Part shown: piece after piece, positions 1 to 11,758 of the stretch
How positions within the stretch are numbered: the first letter of the stretch is position 1
Layout of the letters: each line of letters starts with the position of its first letter
NCBI RefSeq assembly: GCF_002968285.2
Contig: NZ_CP134400.1
Coordinates: 4,836,001 to 4,900,000 of the forward strand
DNA: 64,000 nucleotides
Direction: 5' to 3'
From: Mycobacterium sp. ITM-2016-00318
Lineage (GTDB): Bacteria > Actinomycetota > Actinomycetes > Mycobacteriales > Mycobacteriaceae
The notes under the pieces: model-generated
What the model was told of the DNA's origin: nothing
The model's input: the letters and a program-made list of their open reading frames with translations, nothing else
Database searches by the model: none
Translations under genes and position numbers: made by a program

Positions 1-1
1 C

Positions 2-2629
<2,628 letters not shown>

Positions 2630-2633
<4 letters not shown>

Positions 2634-3637
2634 CTCTTCGCGCCGAGCTCGTCCAACGCCTTCTTGGCCCCCGGATGCAATTTCACCGGGTCGGTCTGTC
2701 GGGCCGTATCCAGGTTGATGTCCTGGGCCGCCTTGTTCACCTTGACCAGATCGGCCTTGTGGTCGAACAGAGCCTTGGTCAGCACACATGCCGTATTGCC
2801 GTCCATATCTTCGTTCACCAGAAGGAGATTCGGCACAACTACGGTCGGCACGTCAGCCGGAGACTGGTAGGTCGCCGCCGGGATCACGCCGCGTTCGTAG
2901 ATCGTGTTGATCTCCTTCAACTTGTCCAAGGTGTTGGTCACATCGAGAAGCTTGACGTTGCCGCGCTGACTGGTGAACAGGTCGGTGATGCCGCTCGTGG
3001 GCAGGCCGCCCGACCAGAACATCGCGTCGATCGAACCGTCCTTCATGCCTTCGACCGTCTTGCCCAATTCGGTGCGCTGTGCCTGGATGTCCTTGGCCGG
3101 GTCGAGGCCCGCTGCCGTCAGCATCCGGTTCGCGATCACCTCGGTACCGGAGTTGGGCGCCCCCGTGGACACCCGCTTGCCGCGCATGTCCGCGATCGAG
3201 TTGATGCCCGAGTTCGATCGTGCGACCACCTGGGTGTAGTTCAGGTACAGCCGCGCCAGCGCCGCGATCGGCTGCGGTGAATCGAAGGATTCCTTGCCCT
3301 CGGCCGCGTCGGCAGCGGTGTCGGCAAGTGAGAACGCGACCTGATGCGTGCCCGCGACCAGCTGCTGGATGTTCTGCAGCGACGCTGAGGTCTCGGCCGC
3401 AGTGGCCTTCAGCTTGCCGTCAGTCTGCGCACTGATCGCTTCGGCCAGCGCGCCGCCGAGGCTGTAGTAGACGCCGGTGGTGTTTCCGGTGGCGATGCTC
3501 AGCCGGGCGTCGGATTCGACCGTGCAGGTCGTCGGCTCGGAAGCTGCCTCCCCGCCGTCACCACCCCTCTGACCTCCGCATCCGGCCAAAACCAACAGCA
3601 CTGCGCCGACAACGACCGGCAATGTGATCCGCCTCAC
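2630..3637 (-). CDS. TAXI family TRAP transporter solute-binding lipoprotein
   Basis: A 335-residue periplasmic-type binding lipoprotein. It begins with a short charged N-terminus, a hydrophobic stretch and the lipobox LAGC near residue 20, followed by a Gly/Asp/Glu-rich linker. The motif TGNTTGVYYSLGGALAEAI is typical of the TAXI (TRAP-associated extracytoplasmic immunogenic) family. The GTG at 3637 is preferred because it places the signal peptide at the N-terminus and follows a GGGGG stretch; an in-frame start at 3670 would add 11 residues. The fused permease follows with a few bases of overlap, giving a two-gene transport operon. Family ligands include glutamate and other carboxylates; the ligand here is unknown. 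Confidence 0.85.
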
Positions 3638-3702
3638 GTGATCATGATTGCCCCCTGAACCGGTTTTCACACGCGGTTCCCATCAGGAGGGTATTTGACG
3701 CG

Positions 3703-3733
3703 CTGTACAAGACAGATTTCCAGTTGTGTACAG
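3703..3733. promoter_or_regulatory. Inverted repeat CTGTACA-N17-TGTACAG in divergent promoter
   Basis: Perfect 7-base arms, CTGTACA at 3703-3709 and TGTACAG at 3727-3733, lie between the divergent TAXI lipoprotein gene and the histidine-phosphatase gene. A TTGACG sequence at 3695-3700 could be a -35 element for the rightward gene. The spacing could suit a dimeric regulator bound across two turns. No regulator gene is adjacent, so the cognate protein is unknown. Confidence 0.35.
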
Positions 3734-3770
3734 TGATCCGGTTCACACATCCACAACGATGGAGTATCGG

Positions 3771-4958
3771 ATGCACAAATCGTCGAGCAGGCGTGTCCTG
3801 GGCGTCATCGGAGCAGCTTTCACCGCTGTCATCTCGTTCATCCTCGCGGTCATCCCGGCCGGCGCGATGACCGTGACGTTCGTCCGCCACGCCGAGTCGC
3901 AGGCCAACGCGGACGGCATCATCGACACGAAGGTCCCGGGGCCGGGGCTAACTGAACTCGGCTGGAGCCAGGCGAGAACAGTGGCGGGGCAGCTGCCCGC
4001 GCACCCCAGCGGAATCTACGCATCGACGATGATCCGAACCCAACAGACCGCGACACCGTATGCGGCGCGGATCGAATACGGTGCGGATTCAGCTGAGAAT
4101 GAGGCGAAGGTTGCCGTGGGAACCGTTCCGGGCAGCGACGTCCGCGTACTCGACGGCCTTCAGGAGATCAGCGCAGGCATTCTCGAGGGCTCGTCAGAAG
4201 ACGAGGGGATCGGGCGGCTCGGCTATGCGCTCGCTCCGATCGCATGGAGTCTGGGCCTTCGATTCGTGCGGATCCCCGGTTCCGAGGACGGCAATGAGTT
4301 CGATGCGCGGGTCGACGCCGCCTTGAAACAGATGGAGACCGACGGTAGCGAGACACCGGTTGTCTTCTCGCACGGCGCAACGATCATGTTCTGGACGATG
4401 ATGAACGTCGACAATCCCGACCCACTGCTGCTCCTCACCCATCAGCTGGACAACACCGAGACCGTGGTGGTCGAGAAGAACGATGACGGCAGCTGGACTC
4501 TGAAGAGTTGGGGCGGTGAAGAAGTCGGGTCCGCCAACCTGCCCACGCAACTCTTCGTCAACACGCGCGACCTGATCGTCGCTCCGCAGACCGCGCTCTA
4601 CAACTTCAGCCGCGACGTCGGCGTCGAAACCGGAGTGGAGGGCGTCGAGGACGTCGCGAAGGCGACCGCGAAGTTCGGTACCGACACGGTCATCGACATC
4701 GGCAACGCGGTGCAGGGGCTGGGGGCCGCAGAGACCAACTCATCGGCGGCTGCGCTCACTGCAAACGCCGGCAGCACAACCAATCGCACCGCGGGCAACA
4801 AGGTGACCCCCGGCGGCCGGATCACCGGCGGGCTCTCACGCAACAACGAGCGCGTCCGTGAGGCCGTACAGGACGTGAGAAACGACATCGCCACATCGAT
4901 CAAGAAAGTCGGCGACACCGCGAAGAAGGTCGCAGACGGCGCAAATGACGCCGCCTGA
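3771..4958 (+). CDS. Secreted histidine phosphatase superfamily protein with long C-terminal tail
   Basis: About 395 residues. Residues 5-32 form a signal-peptide-like hydrophobic segment ending PAGAM. The phosphoglycerate-mutase-fold motif VRHAESQAN follows immediately and carries the catalytic His; a second His lies in VFSHGAT. Exported or membrane-tethered phosphatase activity is inferred. After about residue 240 comes a 150-residue tail rich in Ala, Asn, Thr and Lys with no recognised domain. GGAG at 3761-3764 stands 6 bases before the chosen ATG; ATG at 3759 and the frame start at 3726 are less likely. It stands alone, divergent from the TRAP operon and followed by a bidirectional hairpin. 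Confidence 0.75.
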   Translation: MHKSSSRRVLGVIGAAFTAVISFILAVIPAGAMTVTFVRHAESQANADGIIDTKVPGPGLTELGWSQARTVAGQLPAHPSGIYASTMIRTQQTATPYAARIEYGADSAENEAKVAVGTVPGSDVRVLDGLQEISAGILEGSSEDEGIGRLGYALAPIAWSLGLRFVRIPGSEDGNEFDARVDAALKQMETDGSETPVVFSHGATIMFWTMMNVDNPDPLLLLTHQLDNTETVVVEKNDDGSWTLKSWGGEEVGSANLPTQLFVNTRDLIVAPQTALYNFSRDVGVETGVEGVEDVAKATAKFGTDTVIDIGNAVQGLGAAETNSSAAALTANAGSTTNRTAGNKVTPGGRITGGLSRNNERVREAVQDVRNDIATSIKKVGDTAKKVADGANDAA

Positions 4959-4981
4959 GCCAGTCACCGCCGCTGGAAGGT

Positions 4982-5015
4982 TCGGCCCCTTCTCTCATTT
5001 GCGAGAGGGGGCCGA
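4982..5015. terminator. Bidirectional hairpin terminator between convergent genes
   Basis: TCGGCCCC and a CTCTC stretch pair with GAGAG and GGGGCCGA around an ATTTGC loop. The hairpin lies in the 64-base gap between the ends of the phosphatase gene and the convergent SDR gene. It has no strong T-tract, as is common in mycobacteria. Confidence 0.6.
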
Positions 5016-5022
5016 CTTGCGT

Positions 5023-5928
5023 TCAGGCGCCGTAGACCGGCACCGCCGGACGCGCTTTCGCCAATAGATCGGCGACGACCGGTCCGAGCTCAGCGGGATC
5101 CCACCGGGCACTCTTGTCGACCTCGGGTCCGCGCGCCCACCCTTCCGCGACGCGGATGATGCCGCCTTCGACTTCGAACATCTTGCCGGTGACGTCGCGC
5201 GACTCGGCACTGCCCAGCCACACCACGAGCGGCGAGATGTTCTCCGGCGCCATCGAATCGAAGTCGTTGCCCTCGGTCGACATCATGTCGGCGAAGACCG
5301 TCTCCGTCATGCGCGTGCGGGCGGACGGCGCGATCGCGTTAACGGTCACGCCGTAGCGGCCCATCTCGGCGGCGGCGACCAACGTCATGGCGGCGATGCC
5401 CGCCTTGGCCGCGCTGTAATTCGCCTGTCCGACACTGCCCTGCAAGCCCGCACCCGAGCTGGTGTTGATGATCCGCGCGTCCGGCGTGTTGCCCGCCTTG
5501 GACTCTGCGCGCCAGTAGGCCGCCGCGTGCCGCATCGTGGCGAAGTGCCCTTTGAGGTGCACGGCGATCACCGCGTCGAATTCCTCTTCGCTGGTGTTGG
5601 CGAACATCCGATCGCGCACGATCCCCGCGTTGTTCACCAGCACGTCCAATCGGCCGAAGCTGTCGACGGCGGTCTGGATCAGCCCTTCGGCCTGCGTCCA
5701 GTCCGCGACGTTGGCACCGCTGGTCACGGCTTCGCCCCCCGCGGCGGCGATTTCGTCGACGACGCTCTGCGCCGCGCTGCCGCCGCCGGCCGGCGAACCG
5801 TCGAGGCCGACGCCGATATCGTTCACGACGACGCGCGCCCCGTGCGCCGCGAACGCCAGCGCATGCGCGCGGCCGATGCCGCCGCCGGCACCCGTCACGA
5901 TGACCACGCGACCGTCGAGCAATCCCAT
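5023..5928 (-). CDS. Short-chain dehydrogenase, Rv3548c-like, sterol ring catabolism
   Basis: A 301-residue classical SDR. It shows the NAD(P)-binding motif TGAGGGIGRAHA at residues 12-23, an NNAG motif near residue 105, and a catalytic Ser-Tyr-Lys set in the segment NTSSGAGLQG...ANYSAAKAG. The insertion after the first beta strand (VNDIGVGLDGSPAGGGSA) resembles the hydroxyacyl-CoA dehydrogenase domain of peroxisomal multifunctional enzyme 2. Position and similarity match Rv3548c in the KstR2 regulon. A (3-)hydroxyacyl-CoA dehydrogenase role in degrading the C/D-ring propionyl side chain is inferred. It is the second gene of a two-SDR operon, 17 bases after the first, and has a GGAGACAAGAG ribosome-binding stretch. 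Confidence 0.8.
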   Translation of the reverse strand: MGLLDGRVVIVTGAGGGIGRAHALAFAAHGARVVVNDIGVGLDGSPAGGGSAAQSVVDEIAAAGGEAVTSGANVADWTQAEGLIQTAVDSFGRLDVLVNNAGIVRDRMFANTSEEEFDAVIAVHLKGHFATMRHAAAYWRAESKAGNTPDARIINTSSGAGLQGSVGQANYSAAKAGIAAMTLVAAAEMGRYGVTVNAIAPSARTRMTETVFADMMSTEGNDFDSMAPENISPLVVWLGSAESRDVTGKMFEVEGGIIRVAEGWARGPEVDKSARWDPAELGPVVADLLAKARPAVPVYGA

Positions 5929-5945
5929 ATCTCTTGTCTCCTTGA

Positions 5946-6737
5946 CTATTTGATATCAGCGGTGGTGGTTGCCAGGTAGTGCGGCGGCTCGCCACCGCCG
6001 TGCACCTCGAGCGATGCGCCGCTGATGTAACCCGCCGCATCGCTTGCCAGGAACGCTGCGGCCCAGCCGACGTCGGCAGGCTTCGCGAGCCTGCCGAGCG
6101 GCACGTTGCGCGAGATGGCGGCGATCGACTCGGCGTCGCCGTAGAACAGTTCCGATTGCTCGGTCTCGACCATGCCGACGACCACCGAGTTCACCCGCAC
6201 CTTGGGCGCCCACTCGACCGCGAGCGTGCTGGTGATGTTCTCCAGGCCCGCCTTCGCCGCACCGTAGGCGACGGTGCCCGGCGTCGGCCTCCTGCCACTG
6301 ACGCTCGCGATGTTGACGATCGAGCCGCCGCGTTCCTGCGACTGCATTACCACGTTGGCGTGCGTCGAAACCGACAGCGGCCCAAGTAAATTGAGCTCGA
6401 TAATCTTGGTGCTGAACTTGGCTGACGCCTCGGAGGCGATCACGTACGGCGAGCCGCCCGCATTGTTGACCACCACGTCGAGGCGGCCATGAGCGGCGAC
6501 CACGGCGCCGATGAGCGCCTTCACCGACTCGTCGTCGCGGACGTCGCAGGAGTGAAACTCATACGGCGACCCCTCGACCGGGCGCCTCGCACACGTCACG
6601 ACGGTCGCGCCCTGGTCGGCGAAGACGGCGCTGATTCCGGCACCGACCCCTCGCACACCGCCGGTCACCAGGACGACCCGACCGCTCAGTTGCAGGTTGA
6701 TGCCCGCCAAACCGGAACTGTCGGCCGTGTCGGTCAC
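5946..6737 (-). CDS. Short-chain dehydrogenase, Rv3549c-like, KstR2 regulon
   Basis: A 263-residue SDR with cofactor motif TGGVRGVGAG, NNAGG, and active-site Ser, Tyr and Lys in VNIASVSGRR...AYGAAKAG. It is the first gene of the leftward arm of the KstR2-controlled divergent promoter facing echA20, and the second SDR follows. The GTG at 6737 is chosen because it leaves the KstR2 palindrome (6753-6766) in the untranslated leader; the longer frame to 6842 would run through the operator. The family suggests an oxidoreductase acting on a hydroxy or oxo acyl-CoA intermediate; the exact substrate is not deducible. Confidence 0.8.
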   Translation of the reverse strand: MTDTADSSGLAGINLQLSGRVVLVTGGVRGVGAGISAVFADQGATVVTCARRPVEGSPYEFHSCDVRDDESVKALIGAVVAAHGRLDVVVNNAGGSPYVIASEASAKFSTKIIELNLLGPLSVSTHANVVMQSQERGGSIVNIASVSGRRPTPGTVAYGAAKAGLENITSTLAVEWAPKVRVNSVVVGMVETEQSELFYGDAESIAAISRNVPLGRLAKPADVGWAAAFLASDAAGYISGASLEVHGGGEPPHYLATTTADIK

Positions 6738-6752
6738 TGTGCTAGCGTACCA

Positions 6753-6766
6753 AGCAAGTGCTTGCT
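6753..6766. promoter_or_regulatory. KstR2 operator (AnCAAGnnCTTGnT), SDR/echA20 divergent promoter
   Basis: The sequence AGCAAGTGCTTGCT fits the published KstR2 consensus AnCAAGnnCTTGnT exactly and extends to a 16-base palindrome (6752-6767). It lies between the divergent SDR and echA20 starts. KstR2 releases DNA on binding HIP-CoA, so both arms should be induced during sterol-ring degradation. Confidence 0.85.
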
Positions 6767-6795
6767 TAGGTAGCCGGCCCCCAGCAGGAGCATCG

Positions 6796-7547
6796 ATGAC
6801 GATCAATACCAAGTCGGTCGAACCGGGCATCGTCTCGGTCACCGTCGACTATCCGCCCGTCAACGCCATCCCCTCTCGCGGATGGTTCGAACTCGCCGAC
6901 GCCATCACGGCGAGGGGCCGCGACCAGTCCACGCATGTGGTGATCCTGCGAGCCGAGGGCCGGGGGTTCAACGCGGGCGTCGACATCAAGGAGATGCAGA
7001 AGACCGAGGGCTTCTCCGCGCTGATAGACGCCAACCGCGGATGCTTCGAGGCGTTTCGCGCGGTGTACGAGTGCGCGGTTCCGGTCGTGGCGGCGGTCAA
7101 CGGATTCTGCGTCGGCGGCGGCATCGGACTTGTCGGCAACGCCGACGTGATCGTCGCCTCCGACGACGCGACGTTCGGCCTGCCAGAGGTGGAGCGTGGC
7201 GCGCTCGGCGCAGCCACGCACCTGTCGAGGCTCGTGCCACAGCACATGATGCGTCGACTGTTCTTCACCGCAGCCACCGTCGACGCCGCAACCCTGCATC
7301 ACTTCGGATCCGTCCACGAGGTGGTTCCGCGCGCAGACCTCGACGAAGCGGCGCTGCGTGTGGCCAGAGACATCGCCTCGAAGGACACCAGGGTCATCCG
7401 CGCAGCCAAGGAAGCGCTGAACCTCATCGACGTGCAGAAGGTGAACTCCTCCTACCGCATGGAGCAGGGTTTCACGTTCGAGCTCAACCTCTCCGGCGTG
7501 TCCGACGAGCATCGCGACGCGTTCGCCGGAACGGAAAAGAGAACCAA

Positions 7548-7551
<4 letters not shown>
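6796..7551 (+). CDS. echA20: EchA20, D-ring-opening crotonase-family hydrolase
   Basis: A 251-residue crotonase-fold protein with oxyanion-hole segments around RGFNAGVDIKEMQ (residues 57-69) and GFCVGGGIGLVG. In M. tuberculosis EchA20 (Rv3550) opens the last steroid ring (D) by hydrolysing the bicyclic CoA thioester HIEC-CoA to COCHEA-CoA, rather than hydrating an enoyl-CoA. Assignment rests on the crotonase family plus its position directly before ipdA and ipdB. AGGAG at 6786-6790 supports the ATG at 6796; the frame upstream to 6697 crosses the promoter. Its TGA overlaps the ipdA start as GTGA, so translation is probably coupled. Confidence 0.9.
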
Positions 7552-8431
<880 letters not shown>

Positions 8432-8435
<4 letters not shown>

Positions 8436-9181
8436 TCTCCGTATCCCGCGCAGAGGTGTGCGCCGTCGCCTGCGCCGAGCTGTTCCGCGACACGGGCGAG
8501 ATCATGGTCAGCCCGATGGCGAACATGGTTTCGATCGGCGCGCGGCTGGCCCGCCTGACGTTCTCCCCCGACATCCTGCTCACCGACGGCGAGGCCCGGT
8601 TGCTCGCCGACACCCCGGCGCTCGGCGCGACGGGCGCGATCGAAGGGTGGATGCCGTTCGGGCGCGTCTTCGAGACGCTCACGTGGGGACGCCGCCACGT
8701 CGTGATGGGCGCGAACCAGGTCGACCGGTTCGGTAACCAGAACCTGTCGGCATTCGGACCGTTGCAGCACCCGACCCGGCAGATGTTCGGCGTGCGAGGA
8801 GCGCCGGGCAACACGATCAACCATGCGACGAGCTACTGGGTGGGCAACCACTCCAAGCGGGTGTTCTGCTCCGATGTCGATGTGGTGTCCGGGATCGGCT
8901 GGGACAAAGTCGATCCCGACAATCTCGCCTACCGGTTCGTCAACGTCTACCGGGTGGTGTCCAATCTCGGCGTGTTCGACTTCAACGGCCCGGACCACAC
9001 CATGCGCGCGGTGTCGCTGCATCCCGGAATCGACGCCGAGCAGGTCCGCGAGAACACCTCGTTCGAGGTGCACGGCCTCGACGAAGCGGAGGAAACGCGG
9101 CTCGCTACCGCCGAGGAGCTGAAGCTGATCCGCGAGATTATCGACCCCAAGTCGCTGCGGGACAAGGAAATCCGCTCATGA
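8432..9181 (+). CDS. ipdB: IpdB, beta subunit of the C-ring-opening CoA hydrolase
   Basis: A 249-residue family I CoA-transferase beta-subunit fold protein. It shows segments PMANMVSIGARLAR (residues 28-41), a GANQVDRFGNQN strand, and RGAPGNTINH, all typical of IpdB. It partners IpdA in hydrolysing the cyclohexenone ring of COCHEA-CoA. The start is GTG in a GTGA overlap with ipdA, and the TGA overlaps the ipdC start as ATGA. Length and order match Rv3552. Confidence 0.92.
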
Positions 9182-10242
9182 CCCGCCTTCGCACGCCGCT
9201 GACCGAGCTGATCGGTATCGAGCATCCGGTTGTCCAGACCGGTATGGGCTGGGTGGCGGGCGCCCGGTTGGTGGCGGCGACGTCCAACGCGGGCGGCCTG
9301 GGCATTCTCGCTTCGGCGACGATGACGCTCGAGGAGCTGCAGACGGCGGTCACCAAGGTCAAGTCGGCGACGGACAAACCGTTCGGCATCAACATCCGGG
9401 CCGATGCGGGCGATGCCGTCGATCGTGTCGACCTGTTGATCCGCGAGGGCGTGAGGGTGGCATCGTTTGCCTTGGCGCCGAAGCCGGATCTGATCACGAA
9501 GCTCAAAGAAGCAGGCGTCGTTGTGATCCCGTCGGTCGGATTGGCGAAACACGCGAAGAAGGTAGCGGGCTGGGGGGCTGACGCGGTGATCGTGCAGGGC
9601 GGTGAAGGCGGTGGCCACACCGGCCCGATCGCCACTACGCTGCTTCTGCCTTCGGTGCTCGACGCCGTCGACATCCCGGTGGTGGCCGCGGGCGGCTTCT
9701 TCGACGGTCGGGGCCTTGCGGCGGCGTTGTCCTACGGCGCCGCGGGTGTCGCGATGGGAACACGCTTTCTGTTGACGTCAGACTCCACGGTGCCCGATAC
9801 CGTCAAACGCCGGTACCTGGAGGCGGGCCTCGACGGAACGGTGGTGTCGACACGCGTCGACGGCATGCCGCACCGGGTACTGCGCACCGGGCTCGTGGAG
9901 AAGCTCGAAAGCGGCTCCCGGCTGCGCGGATTCGGCGCAGCGGTGCGCAACGCGCAGAAGTTCAAGAAGATGTCGCAGATGACGTGGCGGTCGATGATCA
10001 GCGACGGCATGGAGATGCGACACGGCAAGGAATTCACCTGGTCGCAAGTCGTGATGGCGGCAAACACACCGATGCTGTTGAAGGCGGGCCTCGTCGAAGG
10101 CAATACCGACGCCGGTGTACTGGCGTCGGGCCAGGTTGCCGGCATCCTCGACGACCTACCGTCGTGCGCGGAACTGGTCGACTCCATCGTCGCCGATGCG
10201 ATCAAACACCTCAGGGCCGCCGGGAGTCTGGTCGCCGAATAG
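9178..10242 (+). CDS. ipdC: IpdC, flavin-dependent oxidoreductase of HIP catabolism
   Basis: A 354-residue TIM-barrel protein of the nitronate monooxygenase/2-nitropropane dioxygenase family. The FMN-binding signatures are QGGEGGGHTGP (residues 141-151), VVAAGGFFDGRG, and GAAGVAMGTRFL. In the cholesterol pathway IpdC (Rv3553) is placed before EchA20, converting the saturated bicyclic CoA ester to the unsaturated keto form. This rests on family literature and operon position. The ATG overlaps the ipdB stop (ATGA). Unlike in M. tuberculosis, no fdxB ferredoxin gene follows; a hairpin and then the satD cassette come next. Confidence 0.88.
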   Translation: MTRLRTPLTELIGIEHPVVQTGMGWVAGARLVAATSNAGGLGILASATMTLEELQTAVTKVKSATDKPFGINIRADAGDAVDRVDLLIREGVRVASFALAPKPDLITKLKEAGVVVIPSVGLAKHAKKVAGWGADAVIVQGGEGGGHTGPIATTLLLPSVLDAVDIPVVAAGGFFDGRGLAAALSYGAAGVAMGTRFLLTSDSTVPDTVKRRYLEAGLDGTVVSTRVDGMPHRVLRTGLVEKLESGSRLRGFGAAVRNAQKFKKMSQMTWRSMISDGMEMRHGKEFTWSQVVMAANTPMLLKAGLVEGNTDAGVLASGQVAGILDDLPSCAELVDSIVADAIKHLRAAGSLVAE

Positions 10243-10255
10243 GTGGGCACCTGTG

Positions 10256-10276
10256 TGCGCGTCGAGCAGACGCGCA
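10256..10276 (+). terminator. Hairpin after ipdC
   Basis: TGCGCGTC (10256-10263) pairs perfectly with GACGCGCA (10269-10276) around a five-base GAGCA loop, 13 bases after the ipdC stop. There is no T-tract. It could end the echA20-ipdABC transcript or be a plain intergenic hairpin. Confidence 0.45.
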
Positions 10277-10329
10277 GAGCCCGCAATTCGCGTAACGGCG
10301 CGTTTCGGTTAGCTGAGACGACATCCGTG

Positions 10330-10404
10330 ATGAAGTTGTGAGCTTCATAGTTAAATTATGAAGCTAATATCTTCATATGGATCAGGTGAAGTCTGACGCT
10401 TCAT
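10330..10404. promoter_or_regulatory. Three phased palindromes WTGAAG-N7-CTTCAT at the satD promoter
   Basis: Three 19-base inverted repeats occur: ATGAAG-N7-CTTCAT at 10330-10348, ATGAAG-N7-CTTCAT at 10358-10376 and GTGAAG-N7-CTTCAT at 10386-10404. Their centres (10339, 10367, 10395) are exactly 28 bases apart. The middle copy covers the candidate -10 element and ends on the base before the satD ATG; the third lies inside the coding sequence. The layout is that of an autorepression operator array. The obvious candidate binder is SatD itself, which has a C-terminal helix-turn-helix-like segment. Confidence 0.7.
10365..10370 (+). promoter_or_regulatory. Candidate -10 element for a leaderless satD transcript
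   Basis: TAATAT ends six bases before the satD ATG (10377), the distance expected if transcription starts on the A of the ATG. No Shine-Dalgarno sequence precedes this ATG. Leaderless mRNAs are common in mycobacteria. The element lies within the middle palindrome, so a bound repressor would mask it. Confidence 0.5.
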
Positions 10405-11024
10405 CGCGGGCTACCCTCATCGGCGACGTCGTCGGCTCGCGGTCCGTTGCGGATCGCGCCGGTGTCCACCGACTGCTGAACCAGGCGTTGCATGACGTCG
10501 CCGACACCGCGGTCGACCCGCCCGCCTTCACAGTCGGAGATGAATTCCAGGGCGCATATCCGAGCGTCGGCCTCGCTATCGATGCGGCGCTGTCTCTGCG
10601 GTTGGCCGTCGCTCCGGAGATCGATGTGCGGTTCGGGCTCGGCTGGGGAGAGGTGACCATGCTCGATGAGACCGCGGGCATCCAGGACGGCCCCGGTTGG
10701 TGGGCCGCCCGCGAAGCCATCGAGTGGACGGCGTCGACTCAGCGCCAACCCGGCTTTGCGCTGGTGCGAACGTCTTTTCGCGCGACCGGGGACGCCAGGA
10801 CCGACGTCGACGCGATCAACGCCGCCCTGCTTTGTCGGGACCACCTGCTTGGATCGATGGACGACCGATCGACACGGATTGTGAAGGCACTGTTGAACAA
10901 CCGGACCAAGAAGGACATCGCCGCGACGGAAGGCATCAGTCCGTCAGCGGTGTCCCAACGCGCCGGTCGCGACGGTCTCGACCTGATCGTGTCGGCCTCG
11001 GAGTACCTGAGGAGCGTGCCGTGA
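10377..11024 (+). CDS. SatD family protein with C-terminal HTH-like segment
   Basis: A 215-residue protein starting with a domain seen in SatD-family proteins: LIGDVVGSRSVADR at residues 14-27 and FTVGDEFQGA near residue 52. This resembles a nucleotide-cyclase-like alpha/beta core, where GDxVGSR and GDEFQG carry acidic residues. Residues about 170-195 (NRTKKDIAATEGISPSAVSQR) look like a helix-turn-helix. SatD proteins have no settled biochemical function; the name comes from an acid-tolerance locus of streptococci. The start is an apparently leaderless ATG at 10377. Three palindromes across the start suggest autoregulation. The downstream membrane protein overlaps by GTGA. M. tuberculosis has no satD at this position. 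Confidence 0.7.
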   Translation: MDQVKSDASSRATLIGDVVGSRSVADRAGVHRLLNQALHDVADTAVDPPAFTVGDEFQGAYPSVGLAIDAALSLRLAVAPEIDVRFGLGWGEVTMLDETAGIQDGPGWWAAREAIEWTASTQRQPGFALVRTSFRATGDARTDVDAINAALLCRDHLLGSMDDRSTRIVKALLNNRTKKDIAATEGISPSAVSQRAGRDGLDLIVSASEYLRSVP

Positions 11025-11758
11025 GCGCCGTCGCCGTACTGCTCATCGCGATCGGCATCGCCGACGCGGTACGGCGCGTCACCCGCGCTGCCTGGATCGC
11101 GCCGACGACGGTGCCCGTCGTGGTGGTGGCCTGCGCGGCGCTGGCCGGGCTCTGGCATCTCGGAGACCTCCCGCTTCTGGTGATCGTGGCCGGCGCGGGT
11201 GTCGGCTGGGTTGTGCTCGGCGCCCGCTCGGATCGATCCGGTGACCACCAGAGCGCACCGCTGATGATCTTCGGTCTCGCGCTCGCGGCGCTGATCATGT
11301 TGTCCGGCTGGGGTTCTGAGGTCGACGGCCTTGTCGCGCGGTGGGCGCAGTGGGTCGACCTCCCCGGCATCGGCGATATGGGCCCGGACAGGGTTCTGAT
11401 GGTCGTCGGTGTGGTGCTACTGCAGATCATCACCGGAAACCAGCTGGTGCGGTTGGTGCTCGGCTCGGTCGGCGCAGTGAAACCGGAAGGCCAACCGCAG
11501 CCCTCGGATCGGCTGAAGGGCGGGCGCCTGCTCGGTCCGATGGAGCGAATCCTGATCCTCGGGCTCGGCCTGGCCGGTCAGCTCGCCGCGGCCACCGCCG
11601 TCGTCGCCGCGAAGAGCGTCATCCGGTTCCCCGAGATCAACGCCGCAAAGGCACGCGAGAACGGGAACATAGGTATCGACGCCGTCACCGAGTACTTTCT
11701 CGTCGGCAGCTTCGCGAGTTGGATCATCGCGCTCGGCGGGCTGGCGCTAGCGCTTTAG
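11021..11758 (+). CDS. Polytopic membrane protein paired with SatD
   Basis: A 245-residue protein with about six or seven hydrophobic segments (near residues 1-13, 25-42, 45-63, 78-96, 120-140, 172-195 and 222-245). Between the fifth and sixth is the hydrophilic loop after TGNQLVRLVLGSVGAVKPEG. The GTG start overlaps the satD stop (GTGA), so the two are translationally coupled. SatD genes elsewhere often precede a membrane protein gene, and this protein may be the effector or sensor of the pair. I recognise no catalytic motif. Its TAG shares bases with the TAA of convergent fadA6 (TTAG at 11755-11758). Confidence 0.65.
   Translation: MSAVAVLLIAIGIADAVRRVTRAAWIAPTTVPVVVVACAALAGLWHLGDLPLLVIVAGAGVGWVVLGARSDRSGDHQSAPLMIFGLALAALIMLSGWGSEVDGLVARWAQWVDLPGIGDMGPDRVLMVVGVVLLQIITGNQLVRLVLGSVGAVKPEGQPQPSDRLKGGRLLGPMERILILGLGLAGQLAAATAVVAAKSVIRFPEINAAKARENGNIGIDAVTEYFLVGSFASWIIALGGLALAL

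Noticed and set aside
10330..10404. Three repeats considered as a small CRISPR-like array
   Set aside because: The units are 19-bp palindromes with 9-bp gaps, far too short for CRISPR repeats and spacers; there are no cas genes.
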